The position numbers were made by a program, and so were the translations under genes. The notes below the pieces were generated by a model. It was not told the origin of the DNA. It made no database searches and saw only the letters and a program-made list of their open reading frames with translations. Source: Nitrospirota bacterium (GTDB lineage: Bacteria > Nitrospirota_A > Leptospirillia > Leptospirillales > Leptospirillaceae). From it: DNA of 32,147 nt. Positions 20,986-31,263 of this stretch are shown here, piece by piece. The DNA lies in the NCBI GenBank assembly GCA_021829515.1, contig JAKBPM010000008.1, forward strand, positions 1-32,147, given 5' to 3'. The stretch's first letter is position 1. Every line of letters begins with the position of its first letter.

Positions 20986-23790
20986 ATGAAGGAAGGGTTA
21001 TGGTTTTCGAGCTTATGGCTTGCGTGGTTCCTTGCGCTTGCCGGAGCCATTTTCCTCGCCCTTTCCCTGGATCGTGCCAGCACGAACAGAAAACTGATTG
21101 AGACAACCCGCTTCACCGATGCAGTCAGTTTCTTCGAAAAGATCAACGACATTCTTGTCCTGAACTCCATCCCTTCCGCCAATCTCTCACCGATCAAATG
21201 GGAGACCTATCGCGACGGCCTTTTTGTCCAGGGAAAAACAGTCCTCAGGGTCATGAAAGGCAACGACACTTTTCTGACAAAAGAAGAGCGGACCCGGCTT
21301 CAGGAAATGTGCACCCTTTTTAAAAAACTTAAAAAGGGTCTTCTGGCAGGCAGGCCCCTTCGGGAGCTTGTAGGAATCGACCACCGGATGATGCTTCTGT
21401 CCATCGAGCTTGCGGGCTGGTCTGCCAGCAAGCGGGAGAGCTTTTTTTACCGGATTCGCCTTCTGGACTATGCCCGGGCGATTCTCCTTCTTTCTGCCCT
21501 GGCAGGAGGAGGGGTCTTCCTCTTCGGAAGAACCCGGCTCCATCGGAAAACCTCAAGGCAGAACCGGTTCTACCAGGCCCTTTTGCGAATCGACCAGCTG
21601 ATCCTGACACTCCCCACCATGGAGGAATTACTCCCGCAAACATGCCGGATCATTGTGGAAGAAAGCGGTGTCATGCTCGTCCGGTTTATCGAACTCGACG
21701 CCGCGTCGGGAGAGGGGTCCATCCTGGCTTATTTTGGAAAAACGACGGAAGGGTTTGCCCGGAGAAAGCATTCCCCCGACCCCTCCGCGCCCGGAGGAAG
21801 TGAGCTATGGGCAGATCTTGTCAGACTCAAAGAGCCTCTCGTATGGAACAGCCTCCAGAATCAGCTCAGGGATGGTTCCCTCCGGAATGTCCTTCTTGAA
21901 AATGGAATTTTTTCGGGAGCAGGCATCCCGGTTTTCCGGGAAGGGACTATGTTCGGCACATTGATTCTTTATTCGGATGAAGAGAATTTTTTCGATCCCG
22001 ACCTGATGAACCTGATTGGAATGATGGTCAAGAATATCTCGTTCGCGATCGAAAATCGGGATCGGGAGGACGACCGGAAAAAGCGGGAGGAAGAGGTCAC
22101 CCGACTCGCCCTGTTCGACAATCTGACCGGTCTTCCGAACCGCCGACTTTTTCATGACAGGATGCAGCAGGCGGTAGAACGTCATCTCCGGACAAAAGAG
22201 CGTTTTGGAGTCGGCATCCTGGACCTCGATGGCTTCAAGCAGGTCAATGACCGACTGGGCCACCCGGCTGGAGACGCTCTTCTGATACAGGTCTCCGAGC
22301 GGATCAAGGGTATTCTCCGGGGAACGGATACGCTCGCCCGCCTCGGCGGAGATGAATTTGGAATCATCTTTACCCATCTGGAAGCAGAAAAAGGATCGGC
22401 TCTCTTCGACCGGGTCATCCGTTCTCTTGCCGTACCGTTCACGCTGGGAGAAGAGGATGTGACAATCGGGGGAAGCCTGGGGATCACCATCATCCCTCCC
22501 GACGATGGGAGGGATGAGAGTCTGCTCAAGCATGCAGACCTTGCCATGTACCAGGTCAAGGAACAGGGCAAGAACGGATGGGAGATCTTTCAGCCGGCCA
22601 TGACCGAAGCGCTGGAAAACAGCTACCGGCTGAAGAAAGAGCTCGAAAAGTCCCTTGGGGAAAACCGCTTCGCTCTTCATTATCAGCCCCAGGTCGAATT
22701 GGCCTCGGGAAGGCTGGTGGGCGTCGAGGCCCTCCTTCGCTGGAACCATCCCGAACGGGGGCTGCTGGACTCGGAATCTTTCATCGGGATCCTTGCAGGG
22801 TGCGATCTGGCCATCGACATCGAAAGATGGGCTCTGGAAGAGATCCTTTCCCAGATAGAGGATTGGAGCGAACAAGGGATCCGGCCCAGAGTCAAGATGA
22901 ATATCGGAAGCCGCCACTTGCTCTCGGGAAGATTCACGGATGATCTCAGAAATGCCTTGTCCCGGCATCCGGAGGTTCCTCCCCAGGCGCTTGAACTGGA
23001 TATCACGGAAACAAAATCATTTTCTGAAATCAGTAAGGTAAAAGAAATCTTCGATGCATGCCGACGCTTGGGGATTTCGATCAGCGTTGCCAACATCGGG
23101 ACAGAACATGGATCCATTGCCTACATCCAGACACTCGGAGTCGACCGGGTGACGATCGATCGGCGATTTGTCCGCAACCTTCCCAAAAGCCCGCAGGATA
23201 TGGCCATCGTGGCAAGTCTTGTCACGTCGGCCAAGTTGCTGCTGGTCGATGTGGTCGGAGAGGGGATCGAAACAGAAGAGGAGGGGGATCTCCTGCTCAG
23301 ATGGGGATGCCGCATCGGACAGGGATTCGGGATTGCCCATCCGATGGTTCCCGAAGAGATCCCTGGATGGGCCGAACGATATCGTCCGTTTGAGTCCTGG
23401 TCCCATTGGGCAGAGGTTCCCTGGGACCCCCAGAACTATCCTTTGCTTCTGGCCAAGGAAGCGGCCCGTGTTTTTTACGAGAATTTCCTGGATGGAATCG
23501 CAAAACCAGGCGTCAGCCGTGTCGAGTGGACCGACTCTCACCGATGCCTTCAGGGAAGGTGGATCGATGGAGACGGTCAGCTCCGCTACGGGGCGACACT
23601 CGAGTTCCGACAGTACAGGGATGCCCACGAGCATCTCCACTCGCTGATCCGGGAGGCTATCCTGTCCCGGGATGCGGGAGATTTTCCACGACTTGACACG
23701 CTGAAAGAGGCCATCCGGGAGGTCAATGCCGAACTGATCCGGCGGATCGATCAGATCCGCTCGCTGGGCGCTGCCGGACCGGGATCGTGA
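20986..23790 (+). CDS. GAF-GGDEF-EAL c-di-GMP protein with degenerate EAL domain
   Basis: The product has a membrane helix (WLAWFLALAGAIFLALSL), a periplasmic part, a second helix (AILLLSALAGGGVFLFG), a GAF-like sensor, an intact GGDEF domain (DNLTGLPNRRLF, LDLDGFKQVNDRLGHPAGDA, RGTD I-site, LGGDEF), an EAL domain and a C-terminal helical tail. EALLRW and DITET are kept, but the DDFG metal-binding motif reads ANIG (Ala702, Asn703), so hydrolysis is unlikely. The tail has CLQGRW and AHEHLH, like a CZB zinc-binding domain, but its first His is not obvious. It is probably a cyclase with a c-di-GMP-sensing EAL. ATG 20986 is the likely start; the frame is open from 20911, with no good ribosome site at either. 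Confidence 0.85.
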   Translation: MKEGLWFSSLWLAWFLALAGAIFLALSLDRASTNRKLIETTRFTDAVSFFEKINDILVLNSIPSANLSPIKWETYRDGLFVQGKTVLRVMKGNDTFLTKEERTRLQEMCTLFKKLKKGLLAGRPLRELVGIDHRMMLLSIELAGWSASKRESFFYRIRLLDYARAILLLSALAGGGVFLFGRTRLHRKTSRQNRFYQALLRIDQLILTLPTMEELLPQTCRIIVEESGVMLVRFIELDAASGEGSILAYFGKTTEGFARRKHSPDPSAPGGSELWADLVRLKEPLVWNSLQNQLRDGSLRNVLLENGIFSGAGIPVFREGTMFGTLILYSDEENFFDPDLMNLIGMMVKNISFAIENRDREDDRKKREEEVTRLALFDNLTGLPNRRLFHDRMQQAVERHLRTKERFGVGILDLDGFKQVNDRLGHPAGDALLIQVSERIKGILRGTDTLARLGGDEFGIIFTHLEAEKGSALFDRVIRSLAVPFTLGEEDVTIGGSLGITIIPPDDGRDESLLKHADLAMYQVKEQGKNGWEIFQPAMTEALENSYRLKKELEKSLGENRFALHYQPQVELASGRLVGVEALLRWNHPERGLLDSESFIGILAGCDLAIDIERWALEEILSQIEDWSEQGIRPRVKMNIGSRHLLSGRFTDDLRNALSRHPEVPPQALELDITETKSFSEISKVKEIFDACRRLGISISVANIGTEHGSIAYIQTLGVDRVTIDRRFVRNLPKSPQDMAIVASLVTSAKLLLVDVVGEGIETEEEGDLLLRWGCRIGQGFGIAHPMVPEEIPGWAERYRPFESWSHWAEVPWDPQNYPLLLAKEAARVFYENFLDGIAKPGVSRVEWTDSHRCLQGRWIDGDGQLRYGATLEFRQYRDAHEHLHSLIREAILSRDAGDFPRLDTLKEAIREVNAELIRRIDQIRSLGAAGPGS

Positions 23791-24028
23791 CACTGACACT
23801 GCAATCCCTGCCCGGCAATGCATCGGGAAGAGCGGGGGAGAAAGAGCTTTCAGGATCCCTCTTTCCGTTCACGACCAGAACCCGCCAGGAGTCCTTGTGA
23901 AAAGGGGGTTGATCGTGGCAGAGAAACGGTTCCGCTGTTTTTCATCAGGGCCTCGTCAGGTGAGAGAAACCTGATGGCCACTCAATTCTGGGACAAGCAA
24001 AAGATCGGGATATGATCATGGGGTATGG

Positions 24029-26779
24029 ATGATGACTGCGAATTTTCCCACCGAAAAGAAAATCCTGATGAGTTTCGGATTGGCTGTTTTCTCCCTGGTA
24101 CTCATTGGCATGCTGGCCTTCCATACGGCTGAAGGATACGTCAACGCCTCCCGATGGGTGGAGCATACCCAAACGGTGTTAAGAAACCTTGAACGCACCT
24201 GGGCTCTGATCACTCAGGCGGAAACAGCACAGCGCGGCTATTTTCTCACCTCCAACTCTGTCTACTTCCATCAGCGCCAGAACGCTATCCGGCATTTGCA
24301 GGAGGTCTTGGAGAAGCTTCCGGAGAAGGTCACGGACAATCCGCTGGAAGAAGACAGGGTGATCAAGCTTCAGCAGGAAGTGCGGCTGCGTCTCCAGGTC
24401 ATGGACACCATTCTCGAATCCTATCGAAAAAATGGGCTTTGGGCGGCGCAGGCGATGCTTCGGGGGGGCTTGGGAATTGCCGAAATGTCTGCCGTTCACG
24501 AAGTCATCCAGGAAATGCATGCGACGGAAAGTCGTTTGCTCAGGGAACGAAGCGCCGCCGCCCAGGAGGCAGGGGTCGAGACCTTGTGGGTCATAGGGGC
24601 GACGGTCATCTTCCTGGTCGCCTTGCTGACCGGATTCTTTTGGCGGATCCGGGCAGAAATGCGCGACCGGCGAGAAGCTGAAACGGTCCTGGAAGAAGCC
24701 CTGCGCATTGAAAAGAGCCAGGGGCAGATCCTGGCTCTTTTCAGCAACTCGGCTCTCGGGTTGCCCGATCTTTTGCAGAAGGTCCTGGGTATTCTGGCAG
24801 AAAACCACCCGTTTCCCGTTTCTGCCTTTTACCGGTACGACGAGTGGCAGGGGAAATTTCTCCTGATGGCACATCGGGGGACCAACGATCAGGTGACCGA
24901 AAGCTTCCTCCGCGGGGAAGGCGTTCTGGGAGAGGCGGCGATGGCAGATCGCCTGCAGCGATTGAAACAGCCCGGCGAGAATCCGGGATTTCTGATCGAG
25001 GCGGGAATCTGCCATTTCCAGCCGATGGAGATCCTGATGGTTCCGATTCGCTACCGGGAGCAACGATTCGGGGTCATGGTGGTGGCCTCCCTTCGCACTC
25101 TCTCAGAAAGAGAGACGGCTTTTCTTGAAAAACTCTCTCTTGAGCTGGGGTCTTCTATCAATAATTTTGTCCAGAAGGAAAATCAGCAGATCATGGCCGC
25201 CGAACTCCGGACCCACAGCGGAGAACTGCTTCAGAAAAATCAGCAATTGAGACTGGCCGACCAGGCCAAGTCGGATTTTCTCGCCAACATGTCCCATGAG
25301 CTCCGGACACCGCTCAATGCCATCATCGGCTTCTCCGAGTTGTTGAAAGACGGGATAATGGGCGAACTCACCCCTGAGCAGAGAAGCGCTTCGAGCGATA
25401 TCTTCATGAGTGGGCAACACCTCCTCTCCCTCATCAACGATATCCTCGACCTTTCAAAGGTCGAGGCGGGAATGATGAAGCTTGAACTGGAGATCACCAA
25501 TCTCCCTGACCTGCTCAAAAACGTCCTCGGCATTGTGAAGGAAAAAGCCTCCGCCCATCAGATCTCCATCAGCGTCGAGGCAGATCCGGACCTCCCGCCC
25601 ATCTACCTGGATCTTCGAAAGACCAAGCAGATTCTCTACAACCTTTTGTCCAACGCGGTGAAGTTCAATGTTGACGGTGGCCAGGTGGTTCTCCGGGGAC
25701 GCCGTCACACTGCTCTTCCGGGTCCGGAATACGCGGCGTTTCCGCAATGGCTTGAAATCAGCGTGGCCGATACGGGGATCGGCATTTCCAGGAAAGATCT
25801 GGGAGGTCTTTTCCAGCCGTTCGTCCAGGCAGACAGCGGCCTGAGCCGCCGTTACGAGGGGACCGGCCTCGGCCTCTCCCTGGTCAAGCGTCTCGCGGAA
25901 CTGCATGGCGGTCTGGTAACGGTTGAGAGCACTCCCGGAAAAGGGTCCGAGTTCCATGTCTGGCTCCCCTGGAGGGAAGAGGGAGGAGATGCGGCACCGC
26001 TCCCGAGCATTCCGGAAGAGAAACCGGGACGGCTGGTTCTGGTGATCGAGTTTGACGATACGGTTTCAAACCACCTCGAAGGATATTTGAGAAATGAGGG
26101 CTTCCGCTTTCGGCGGGCCGTTTCGGTAAGGGAAGGTCTTGAAATCGCCGGGGAAGAACGTCCTGACCTCATTATTCTGGAAATGAACATGCCTGGCATG
26201 GACGGCTGGGATTTTCTGGAAGCCCAGCGCCAGGACAAGCGAATCACGGATATTCCGGTGGTGATTACCGTCATGGATTCGGAGCAAGGCGCGGGATTTT
26301 CCCTTGGCAGTGTGCAGGTTCTTCAAAAACCCGTCGACACCAATTGTCTTGAAGAGATCCTGAAAAAATTGGGGCTCAGGTCGACCACGCAAAAGGAACG
26401 CCATGTCGTTCTCGTCGTCGATGACGACCCTCATGCCGTGGAAATCCTCCGCAGACAACTCTACAGCGGGGGATATGACGTGCTCAGTGCCTATGGTGGG
26501 CGGGACGCGGTGCTCATGGCCCAGCACTTTCATCCCGAACTCATCCTGCTTGATCTCATGATGCCGGATTTTAGCGGATTTGATGTCGTGGAGGTGTTGC
26601 AATCGGATCCGGAAACCGTTGCCATTCCGATTCTTGTCCTGACGGCCAAGATGATCACTCCCGAGGATCGCCATCGACTCAATGGTCATATTCTGCAGAT
26701 TATGGAAAAAGCCGGGTTCCAGCATGACCGCTTCCTGGGAGAAGTTTATCGCGCATTGTCTGGGCGCATTAAGCCATGA
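24029..26779 (+). CDS. Hybrid sensor histidine kinase (CHASE3-GAF-HisKA-HATPase-REC-REC)
   Basis: The 916-residue protein has two membrane helices flanking a CHASE3-type sensor ([16 protein letters not shown]), a GAF domain, a kinase core with phospho-His423 ([20 protein letters not shown]), [18 protein letters not shown] and [18 protein letters not shown]. Two receivers follow. REC1 has the acidic patch and Lys but Glu718 where the phospho-Asp should be ([10 protein letters not shown]). REC2 has Asp842 ([13 protein letters not shown]). It should sense an envelope signal and phosphorylate REC2 and perhaps the two response regulators encoded next to it. The start is ATG 24029 or the second ATG; the ribosome site is weak. 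Confidence 0.9.
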   Translation: MMTANFPTEKKILMSFGLAVFSLVLIGMLAFHTAEGYVNASRWVEHTQTVLRNLERTWALITQAETAQRGYFLTSNSVYFHQRQNAIRHLQEVLEKLPEKVTDNPLEEDRVIKLQQEVRLRLQVMDTILESYRKNGLWAAQAMLRGGLGIAEMSAVHEVIQEMHATESRLLRERSAAAQEAGVETLWVIGATVIFLVALLTGFFWRIRAEMRDRREAETVLEEALRIEKSQGQILALFSNSALGLPDLLQKVLGILAENHPFPVSAFYRYDEWQGKFLLMAHRGTNDQVTESFLRGEGVLGEAAMADRLQRLKQPGENPGFLIEAGICHFQPMEILMVPIRYREQRFGVMVVASLRTLSERETAFLEKLSLELGSSINNFVQKENQQIMAAELRTHSGELLQKNQQLRLADQAKSDFLANMSHELRTPLNAIIGFSELLKDGIMGELTPEQRSASSDIFMSGQHLLSLINDILDLSKVEAGMMKLELEITNLPDLLKNVLGIVKEKASAHQISISVEADPDLPPIYLDLRKTKQILYNLLSNAVKFNVDGGQVVLRGRRHTALPGPEYAAFPQWLEISVADTGIGISRKDLGGLFQPFVQADSGLSRRYEGTGLGLSLVKRLAELHGGLVTVESTPGKGSEFHVWLPWREEGGDAAPLPSIPEEKPGRLVLVIEFDDTVSNHLEGYLRNEGFRFRRAVSVREGLEIAGEERPDLIILEMNMPGMDGWDFLEAQRQDKRITDIPVVITVMDSEQGAGFSLGSVQVLQKPVDTNCLEEILKKLGLRSTTQKERHVVLVVDDDPHAVEILRRQLYSGGYDVLSAYGGRDAVLMAQHFHPELILLDLMMPDFSGFDVVEVLQSDPETVAIPILVLTAKMITPEDRHRLNGHILQIMEKAGFQHDRFLGEVYRALSGRIKP

Positions 26780-27165
26780 TCGAACCCTTTTGTTCTCCCT
26801 GCCAGAGTCTCGGGATCCATGGCAACGATGCCGTAACAGGTGGGCGGGTTCATTTCCGCGTCAGTCGAGCTTTTCTCCACTCATTCCATCTCTTTTCAAG
26901 GTCCACCTCCTGCTCATCCCTGGCCTCATTGTTAAAGCGGAGAACCTGTACGCTACAACCCCGGACAGATGACGCGCGCTCTAAATATTGTAGGAGCCGT
27001 CACTGTGCAACATAACGTGATAACCTTAAAATATTTCGGGGTTATTCGCATTGCCGGCTCAAAGATGCGGCAGGATGCGCTCAATGTGTTCGATATAAAG
27101 AGGGAAGCAGCGGCCGCGAGAGAAAAGAGCCCGCCTCGCGGCCGGCTTCTTCCACCGATTCTTCC
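26780..27165. other. Intergenic stretch with a GC-rich hairpin before the receiver gene
   Basis: No supported gene; short ORFs on both strands lack ribosome sites and homology. CGGCCGCGAG (27111-27120) and CTCGCGGCCG (27135-27144) form a perfect 10-bp stem with a 14-nt loop, ending 21 nt before the receiver ATG. It could affect translation or mark a transcript boundary. It is not followed by a T-tract. Confidence 0.4.
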
Positions 27166-27567
27166 ATGGGAGATCTCCACTTGCCTAAAAACATCCTGAT
27201 TATTGAGGATAATGAAGTGAACCGAAAACTGGTGGAAGTGATCCTGACCAAATCCGGATATGCTGTTTTATCGGCTACCGATGCGGAGGAGGGGATTTCC
27301 CTGGCACGCAGAGAGCATCCGGACCTGATCCTCATGGATATTCACCTTCCGGGAATGGATGGGCTTTCTGCCACCCGGATTCTCAAAGGAGAGCCATCGA
27401 CCATGGATATTCCCATCATTGCCCTGACAGCCCTGGCCATGAAAGGAGACGAAGAACGCAGTCTGGAGGCCGGTTGTGATGACTATGTCGATAAACCGAT
27501 CCGGCACCAGTCCCTCGTAGACGCCGTTGTTCGTCTCCTGAAGACAGGAGGCAAGCCCCATGCATGA
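27166..27567 (+). CDS. Single-domain response regulator (DivK/CheY-like)
   Basis: The 133-residue protein is a lone receiver: ILIIEDNEVNRKLVEVIL (acidic pair), DLILMDIHLPGMDG (phospho-Asp), ALTALAMKGDEERSLEAG and YVDKPI (Lys-Pro). The EDN-VN and GCDDYVDKPI pattern is of the DivK type. It has no output domain, so it would pass phosphate or bind a partner, plausibly the hybrid kinase upstream. ATG 27166 is the annotated start, but GGGAG inside it makes TTG 27181 a possible true start. It overlaps the HD-GYP gene by 8 nt. Confidence 0.88.
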   Translation: MGDLHLPKNILIIEDNEVNRKLVEVILTKSGYAVLSATDAEEGISLARREHPDLILMDIHLPGMDGLSATRILKGEPSTMDIPIIALTALAMKGDEERSLEAGCDDYVDKPIRHQSLVDAVVRLLKTGGKPHA

Positions 27568-28630
27568 ACGAAATCCCATCATTCTGGTCGTGGACGATGA
27601 GGGAAGCAGCCTCCGCCTTCTCACCGCCCTTCTTCAGGCGGAGTCTTACAACGTACTGACCGCGTCAAATGCCAGCGAAGCAATGGAACAGCTGCAGGAC
27701 TCCCTCCCCGATCTGGTCCTGACGGATGGAATGATGCCCGGAGTCAGCGGGTTTGAACTCGCCGCGAAACTCAAGAAAGACGCTCGTTATGCGACAATCC
27801 CCATCATCATCGTCACGGCGCTTGATGACCGGGAAATCCGGTTGCAGGCCTTGAAGGCCGGTGTGGACGAGTTCCTCTGCAAGCCTATCGACCGGGCGGA
27901 ACTGCGGGTCAGGATCAGCAATCTTTTGCGTCTCAAGGAATACAGCGATCGCATCCGGCGGAACAATGAAATTCTGGATAACACGGTCCGGGAACGAACG
28001 TCCCAGTTGCACGACAGCTATCTGCAAACCATTCAGACACTCATCCGCGCCGCCGAGAAAAAAGATGAAGAAACGGGTGCCCATCTGCAGAGGATTGCCT
28101 ACTACTGCAAGGAGTTGGCTGAAAAGGTGGGGATGGATTCCGCTTTTACCGACCTTATTTTCAGGGCCAGCCCCATGCATGATGTCGGAAAAATCGGAAT
28201 ACCGGACCGGATTCTCCTGAAACCGGGGGCCCTTGATTATGACGAGTGGGCCATCATGCGCACCCATACAACCCTCGGAGCCAACATTATCGGGGAAAAC
28301 AACGTCTCGGAGGAGTTGAGGATGGGCTGGGAGATCGCTCTTGGCCATCATGAGCGATGGGACGGGAGCGGCTATCCTTTGGGCCGAAAGGGAGATGAAA
28401 TTCCCTTGTGTGCCCGCATGATGGGCATGGCCGATGTCTATGATGCGCTCCGAAGCCGGCGCTCCTACAAGGAGCCTTTCGACCACCAGTCTTCTGTGGA
28501 GATTATCCTGAAGGGCGATGGACGGGTCAGCCCAGAGCATTTCGATCCGGAGCTTCTGGCCGTTTTCCCAAAAGTGGCCTCATCTTTTTCCGAATATTAC
28601 GCTGCCTTGACCGATTCACATCCCCTCTGA
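27560..28630 (+). CDS. HD-GYP response regulator (c-di-GMP phosphodiesterase, RpfG-like)
   Basis: The 356-residue protein has a receiver (ILVVDDEGSSLRLL, LVLTDGMMPGVSGFE, CKPIDRAEL), a coiled linker, then an HD-GYP domain with HDVGKIGIPDRILLKPG, HHERWDGSGYPLGRKG and MGMADVYDALRSRRSYK. All metal-binding His/Asp residues and the GYP motif are present, so it should degrade c-di-GMP to GMP when phosphorylated. The ATG at 27560 overlaps the receiver gene and follows AGGAGG, indicating coupling. It is the degradative arm that balances the two cyclases upstream. Confidence 0.92.
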   Translation: MHERNPIILVVDDEGSSLRLLTALLQAESYNVLTASNASEAMEQLQDSLPDLVLTDGMMPGVSGFELAAKLKKDARYATIPIIIVTALDDREIRLQALKAGVDEFLCKPIDRAELRVRISNLLRLKEYSDRIRRNNEILDNTVRERTSQLHDSYLQTIQTLIRAAEKKDEETGAHLQRIAYYCKELAEKVGMDSAFTDLIFRASPMHDVGKIGIPDRILLKPGALDYDEWAIMRTHTTLGANIIGENNVSEELRMGWEIALGHHERWDGSGYPLGRKGDEIPLCARMMGMADVYDALRSRRSYKEPFDHQSSVEIILKGDGRVSPEHFDPELLAVFPKVASSFSEYYAALTDSHPL

Positions 28631-28715
28631 GCCCAAAACGGAGAGATCCCGGCCGTCTCAATCGCTTGGAAAGTCCGTCTGAAAAACTTTTCACGTATTG
28701 CAAGGAGCCGCATCC

Positions 28716-30011
28716 ATGGACAGTGGAATTAAAAGGATCATTGCCCGAGAAATCCTCGATTCCCGGGGCAATCCCACCGTTGAAGTAGAGGTATTTCTGG
28801 CCAACGGCACCCGCGCCCGCGCTTCTGTACCCTCCGGTGCCTCCACCGGCACCAAGGAAGCAGTCGAACTGCGTGATGGCGATCTACACCGCTTTGGCGG
28901 GAAGGGAGTACAGAACGTCGTCCGGAATATCAGGGAAATCATCGCCCCGGCCTTTAAGAATCTTGATGTGCTGGAACAAAAAGCCATTGATGACAGACTT
29001 ATTGATCTGGATGGCACTGAAAACAAATCCAAACTCGGCTCCAATGCCCTCCTCGGCGTCTCTATGGCCTGCGCCCGTGCCGCAGCATACCATAGCAACC
29101 TGCCCCTCTATGCCTACCTTGGCAAACCAGGTACCACTCGTCTTCCGGTGCCCTGCATGAACGTCCTCAATGGTGGAGTCCATGCCCACTGGCAGGGAGC
29201 CGATTTTCAGGAATGCATGCTGGTCCCTTACGGTGCTGACAGCTTTCGCGAGGCTTTGCGCTGGGGTGCGGAAATCTACCACGCCCTGCAAGCCGTTTTA
29301 CTGGAAAAACATCTCTCTGTGGGGGTCGGTGACGAAGGTGGTTTTGCACCAATGGTTTCCTCCAATTATGAGTCCTATGATTTACTCCTGGAAGCGATCA
29401 GAAAGGCCGGTTTTGAGCCAGGACGGGACTGTGGCATCGCTATTGATCCTGCCTCCTCCGAGTTCTTCAAGGACGGCAAATACCAGCTACGGTCCGAGAA
29501 GCGCGCCCTCAGCAGTGTCGAGATGATCAGTTATTATGAGGAAATCGTCCGAAACTATCCCCTTGTCCTGCTCGAAGACGGTCTCGCCGAGAATGACTGG
29601 GACAACTGGAAGCTTCTGAACGAAAAACTCGGAGGTACCATTGAACTTGTAGGTGACGATATCTTCTGCACCAACCCCAAAATCATCGCCCATGCCATTG
29701 AGGAGAATATTGCAAACGCTACCCTCATTAAATTGAATCAGATTGGCACGGTGAGCGAAACGATCTCCGCCACGCGGATGGCTCAACTCCACGGCTGGGG
29801 CGCCTTTGTCTCTCACCGTTCAGGAGAAACCACCGACGATTTCATTGCAGACCTTACCGTCGCACTCGATACCGGGCATCTTAAATCCGGCGCTCCGGCA
29901 CGCGGGGAACGGGTGGCCAAGTACAACCAGTTGCTGCGGATTGAAGAAGAGTTGGGAACTGCGGCCAGATTTGCCGGTAAGCAGGCCTTCTGTCGGCCGG
30001 TAAGGTTTTAA
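28716..30011 (+). CDS. eno: Enolase (phosphopyruvate hydratase), divergent type
   Basis: The 431-residue enzyme keeps the enolase core: ILDSRGNPTVEVEVFLANG, VPSGASTGTKEAVELRDG, GDEGGFAP (catalytic Glu), AIDPASSEF, LLEDGLAENDWDNW, ELVGDDIFCTNPK, LIKLNQIGTVSETI (Lys) and SHRSGETTDDFIADL (His). It interconverts 2-phosphoglycerate and phosphoenolpyruvate. Differences from common enolases include NGGVHAHWQGADFQECML in place of NGG-HA-NNVDFQEFMI and DPASSEF in place of D-AASEF. The start is ATG 28716, after AAGGAG; a TTG at 28698 is unlikely. It stands alone after the HD-GYP gene. Confidence 0.93.
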   Translation: MDSGIKRIIAREILDSRGNPTVEVEVFLANGTRARASVPSGASTGTKEAVELRDGDLHRFGGKGVQNVVRNIREIIAPAFKNLDVLEQKAIDDRLIDLDGTENKSKLGSNALLGVSMACARAAAYHSNLPLYAYLGKPGTTRLPVPCMNVLNGGVHAHWQGADFQECMLVPYGADSFREALRWGAEIYHALQAVLLEKHLSVGVGDEGGFAPMVSSNYESYDLLLEAIRKAGFEPGRDCGIAIDPASSEFFKDGKYQLRSEKRALSSVEMISYYEEIVRNYPLVLLEDGLAENDWDNWKLLNEKLGGTIELVGDDIFCTNPKIIAHAIEENIANATLIKLNQIGTVSETISATRMAQLHGWGAFVSHRSGETTDDFIADLTVALDTGHLKSGAPARGERVAKYNQLLRIEEELGTAARFAGKQAFCRPVRF

Positions 30012-30054
30012 CCCAAAAGCGCCTTAATTCCCTCTCAGGGAGGATCATCAGGAC

Positions 30055-31263
30055 CTATGGCACACAGTTATCCACTTCAAAGTTTGTCATACCTGTTTTC
30101 GGCTCCCCTTGAAAAAAAGCGACCAATGCCCCCATAAACAGGCTGGCAAATGAAAGCGTCATGCCGGCGGAAAGCATTCCCTCCTGATCGGCGATCTTTC
30201 CCCCGACCACCGGACCAATAATCTGGCCCAATGAAAAAATGACGGTAAAAAATGCGAGAGAGCTTCCCCAGAGCCTTTGGGGCAAGGCTCTTTGCAGAAA
30301 GGCTGTCATTGTTGCCGGAACATTGAGGAAGGCAAGGCCGAAAAAAATGGCAGAGACAATCATTGAAAAAAAGGAGGTCGAAAAAAGAGGGATCAGACTC
30401 CCAAAAGCCGTTACTCCCATTGCCGCTGCCATCGGCCTTCCACCGATCGATCCGGACAGTGCCCTTCTCCATATGGGCGGTGAAAGGATGACTGCCAATC
30501 CCAGAAGAGCCCAGAAAAAGGAAACCTCTTCTGCGGAACGACCACTCTCCCTGATCCAGGCCACAATATAGGTCATATAGATGATGTATCCGGCTCCAAA
30601 AAGAAAGTAGCCGGTCAGAAGCGGAATAAAGGAAGCGATATTCCATGAGCCCTTTTCCTGATGGGCATTTCCTGACGGGATCGGGCTCCTGGCGCTGGAC
30701 CAGGAAAAGACCGTGCATAAAAGACTTGCGATCCCAAGTCCTATCCACGCCAACGGCCAGCATCCATCGTTGCAGCGGGACAGGGCGATTGGCAGAGTCA
30801 GGCCGGATAGAAGGATTCCAAGACCTCCTCCCGACATGTAAATCGAAATCGAGACGGCTGTCCGTCCGGCATTTCCCGGAAAGAGCCCAGCGGCCAGAAC
30901 GCCCCCGCAGATGAAGGAGATGGCTCCAAAGATCCCGGCCATAAGCCGGAGAAGGAGAATTGGGAGTTCGGCATGGAAAAGCCCTGTTGCCAGGACAGCT
31001 ATTGATGTCAGAAGAAGTCCCGAACGAAAGATTCTCTGGACTCCAAAACGTCCGATCAGCGCTTTTGCAACAATGGCTCCCAGTAGGTACCCGACTGCAT
31101 TGGCGGTATTCAGCCATCCGGCTTGGGTGAAGTTTAGAGCAAGATCTCTTTTCATCGAAGGAAGAATCAGTGCGTAATCGAAGCGGGAAAAACCAAGGGC
31201 GACGGCCGTTCCGAGTCCAAGAAGTCCAGACGGGAGAAACTCCTGGAAAAGCGATGGTTTCAC
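30055..31263 (-). CDS. YbfB/YjiJ-type MFS transporter
   Basis: The 402-residue membrane protein has about 12 helices and the YbfB-family pattern: ALGFSRFDYALILPSMKRDL, LNTANAVGYLLGAIVAK, GGGLGILLSG, and SLGQIIGPVVGGKIAD near the end. The substrate is unknown; such proteins are often drug or metabolite exporters. The GTG at 31263 overlaps the tetR stop (GTGA) and follows GGAG, so tetR and this gene form an operon. A longer ORF start inside tetR is not credible. It is convergent with enolase, 43 nt away. Confidence 0.85.
   Translation of the reverse strand: MKPSLFQEFLPSGLLGLGTAVALGFSRFDYALILPSMKRDLALNFTQAGWLNTANAVGYLLGAIVAKALIGRFGVQRIFRSGLLLTSIAVLATGLFHAELPILLLRLMAGIFGAISFICGGVLAAGLFPGNAGRTAVSISIYMSGGGLGILLSGLTLPIALSRCNDGCWPLAWIGLGIASLLCTVFSWSSARSPIPSGNAHQEKGSWNIASFIPLLTGYFLFGAGYIIYMTYIVAWIRESGRSAEEVSFFWALLGLAVILSPPIWRRALSGSIGGRPMAAAMGVTAFGSLIPLFSTSFFSMIVSAIFFGLAFLNVPATMTAFLQRALPQRLWGSSLAFFTVIFSLGQIIGPVVGGKIADQEGMLSAGMTLSFASLFMGALVAFFQGEPKTGMTNFEVDNCVP

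Noticed and set aside
21805..22968. 387-codon minus-strand ORF antisense to the GGDEF-EAL gene.
   Set aside because: Long only because GC-rich coding DNA has few antisense stops; the plus strand has intact GGDEF motifs and the antisense product shows no recognisable domain.
30012..30054. Possible bidirectional terminator between enolase and the MFS gene (TCCCT-CTC-AGGGA).
   Set aside because: The stem is only 5 bp and has no T-tract on either side; too weak to call.
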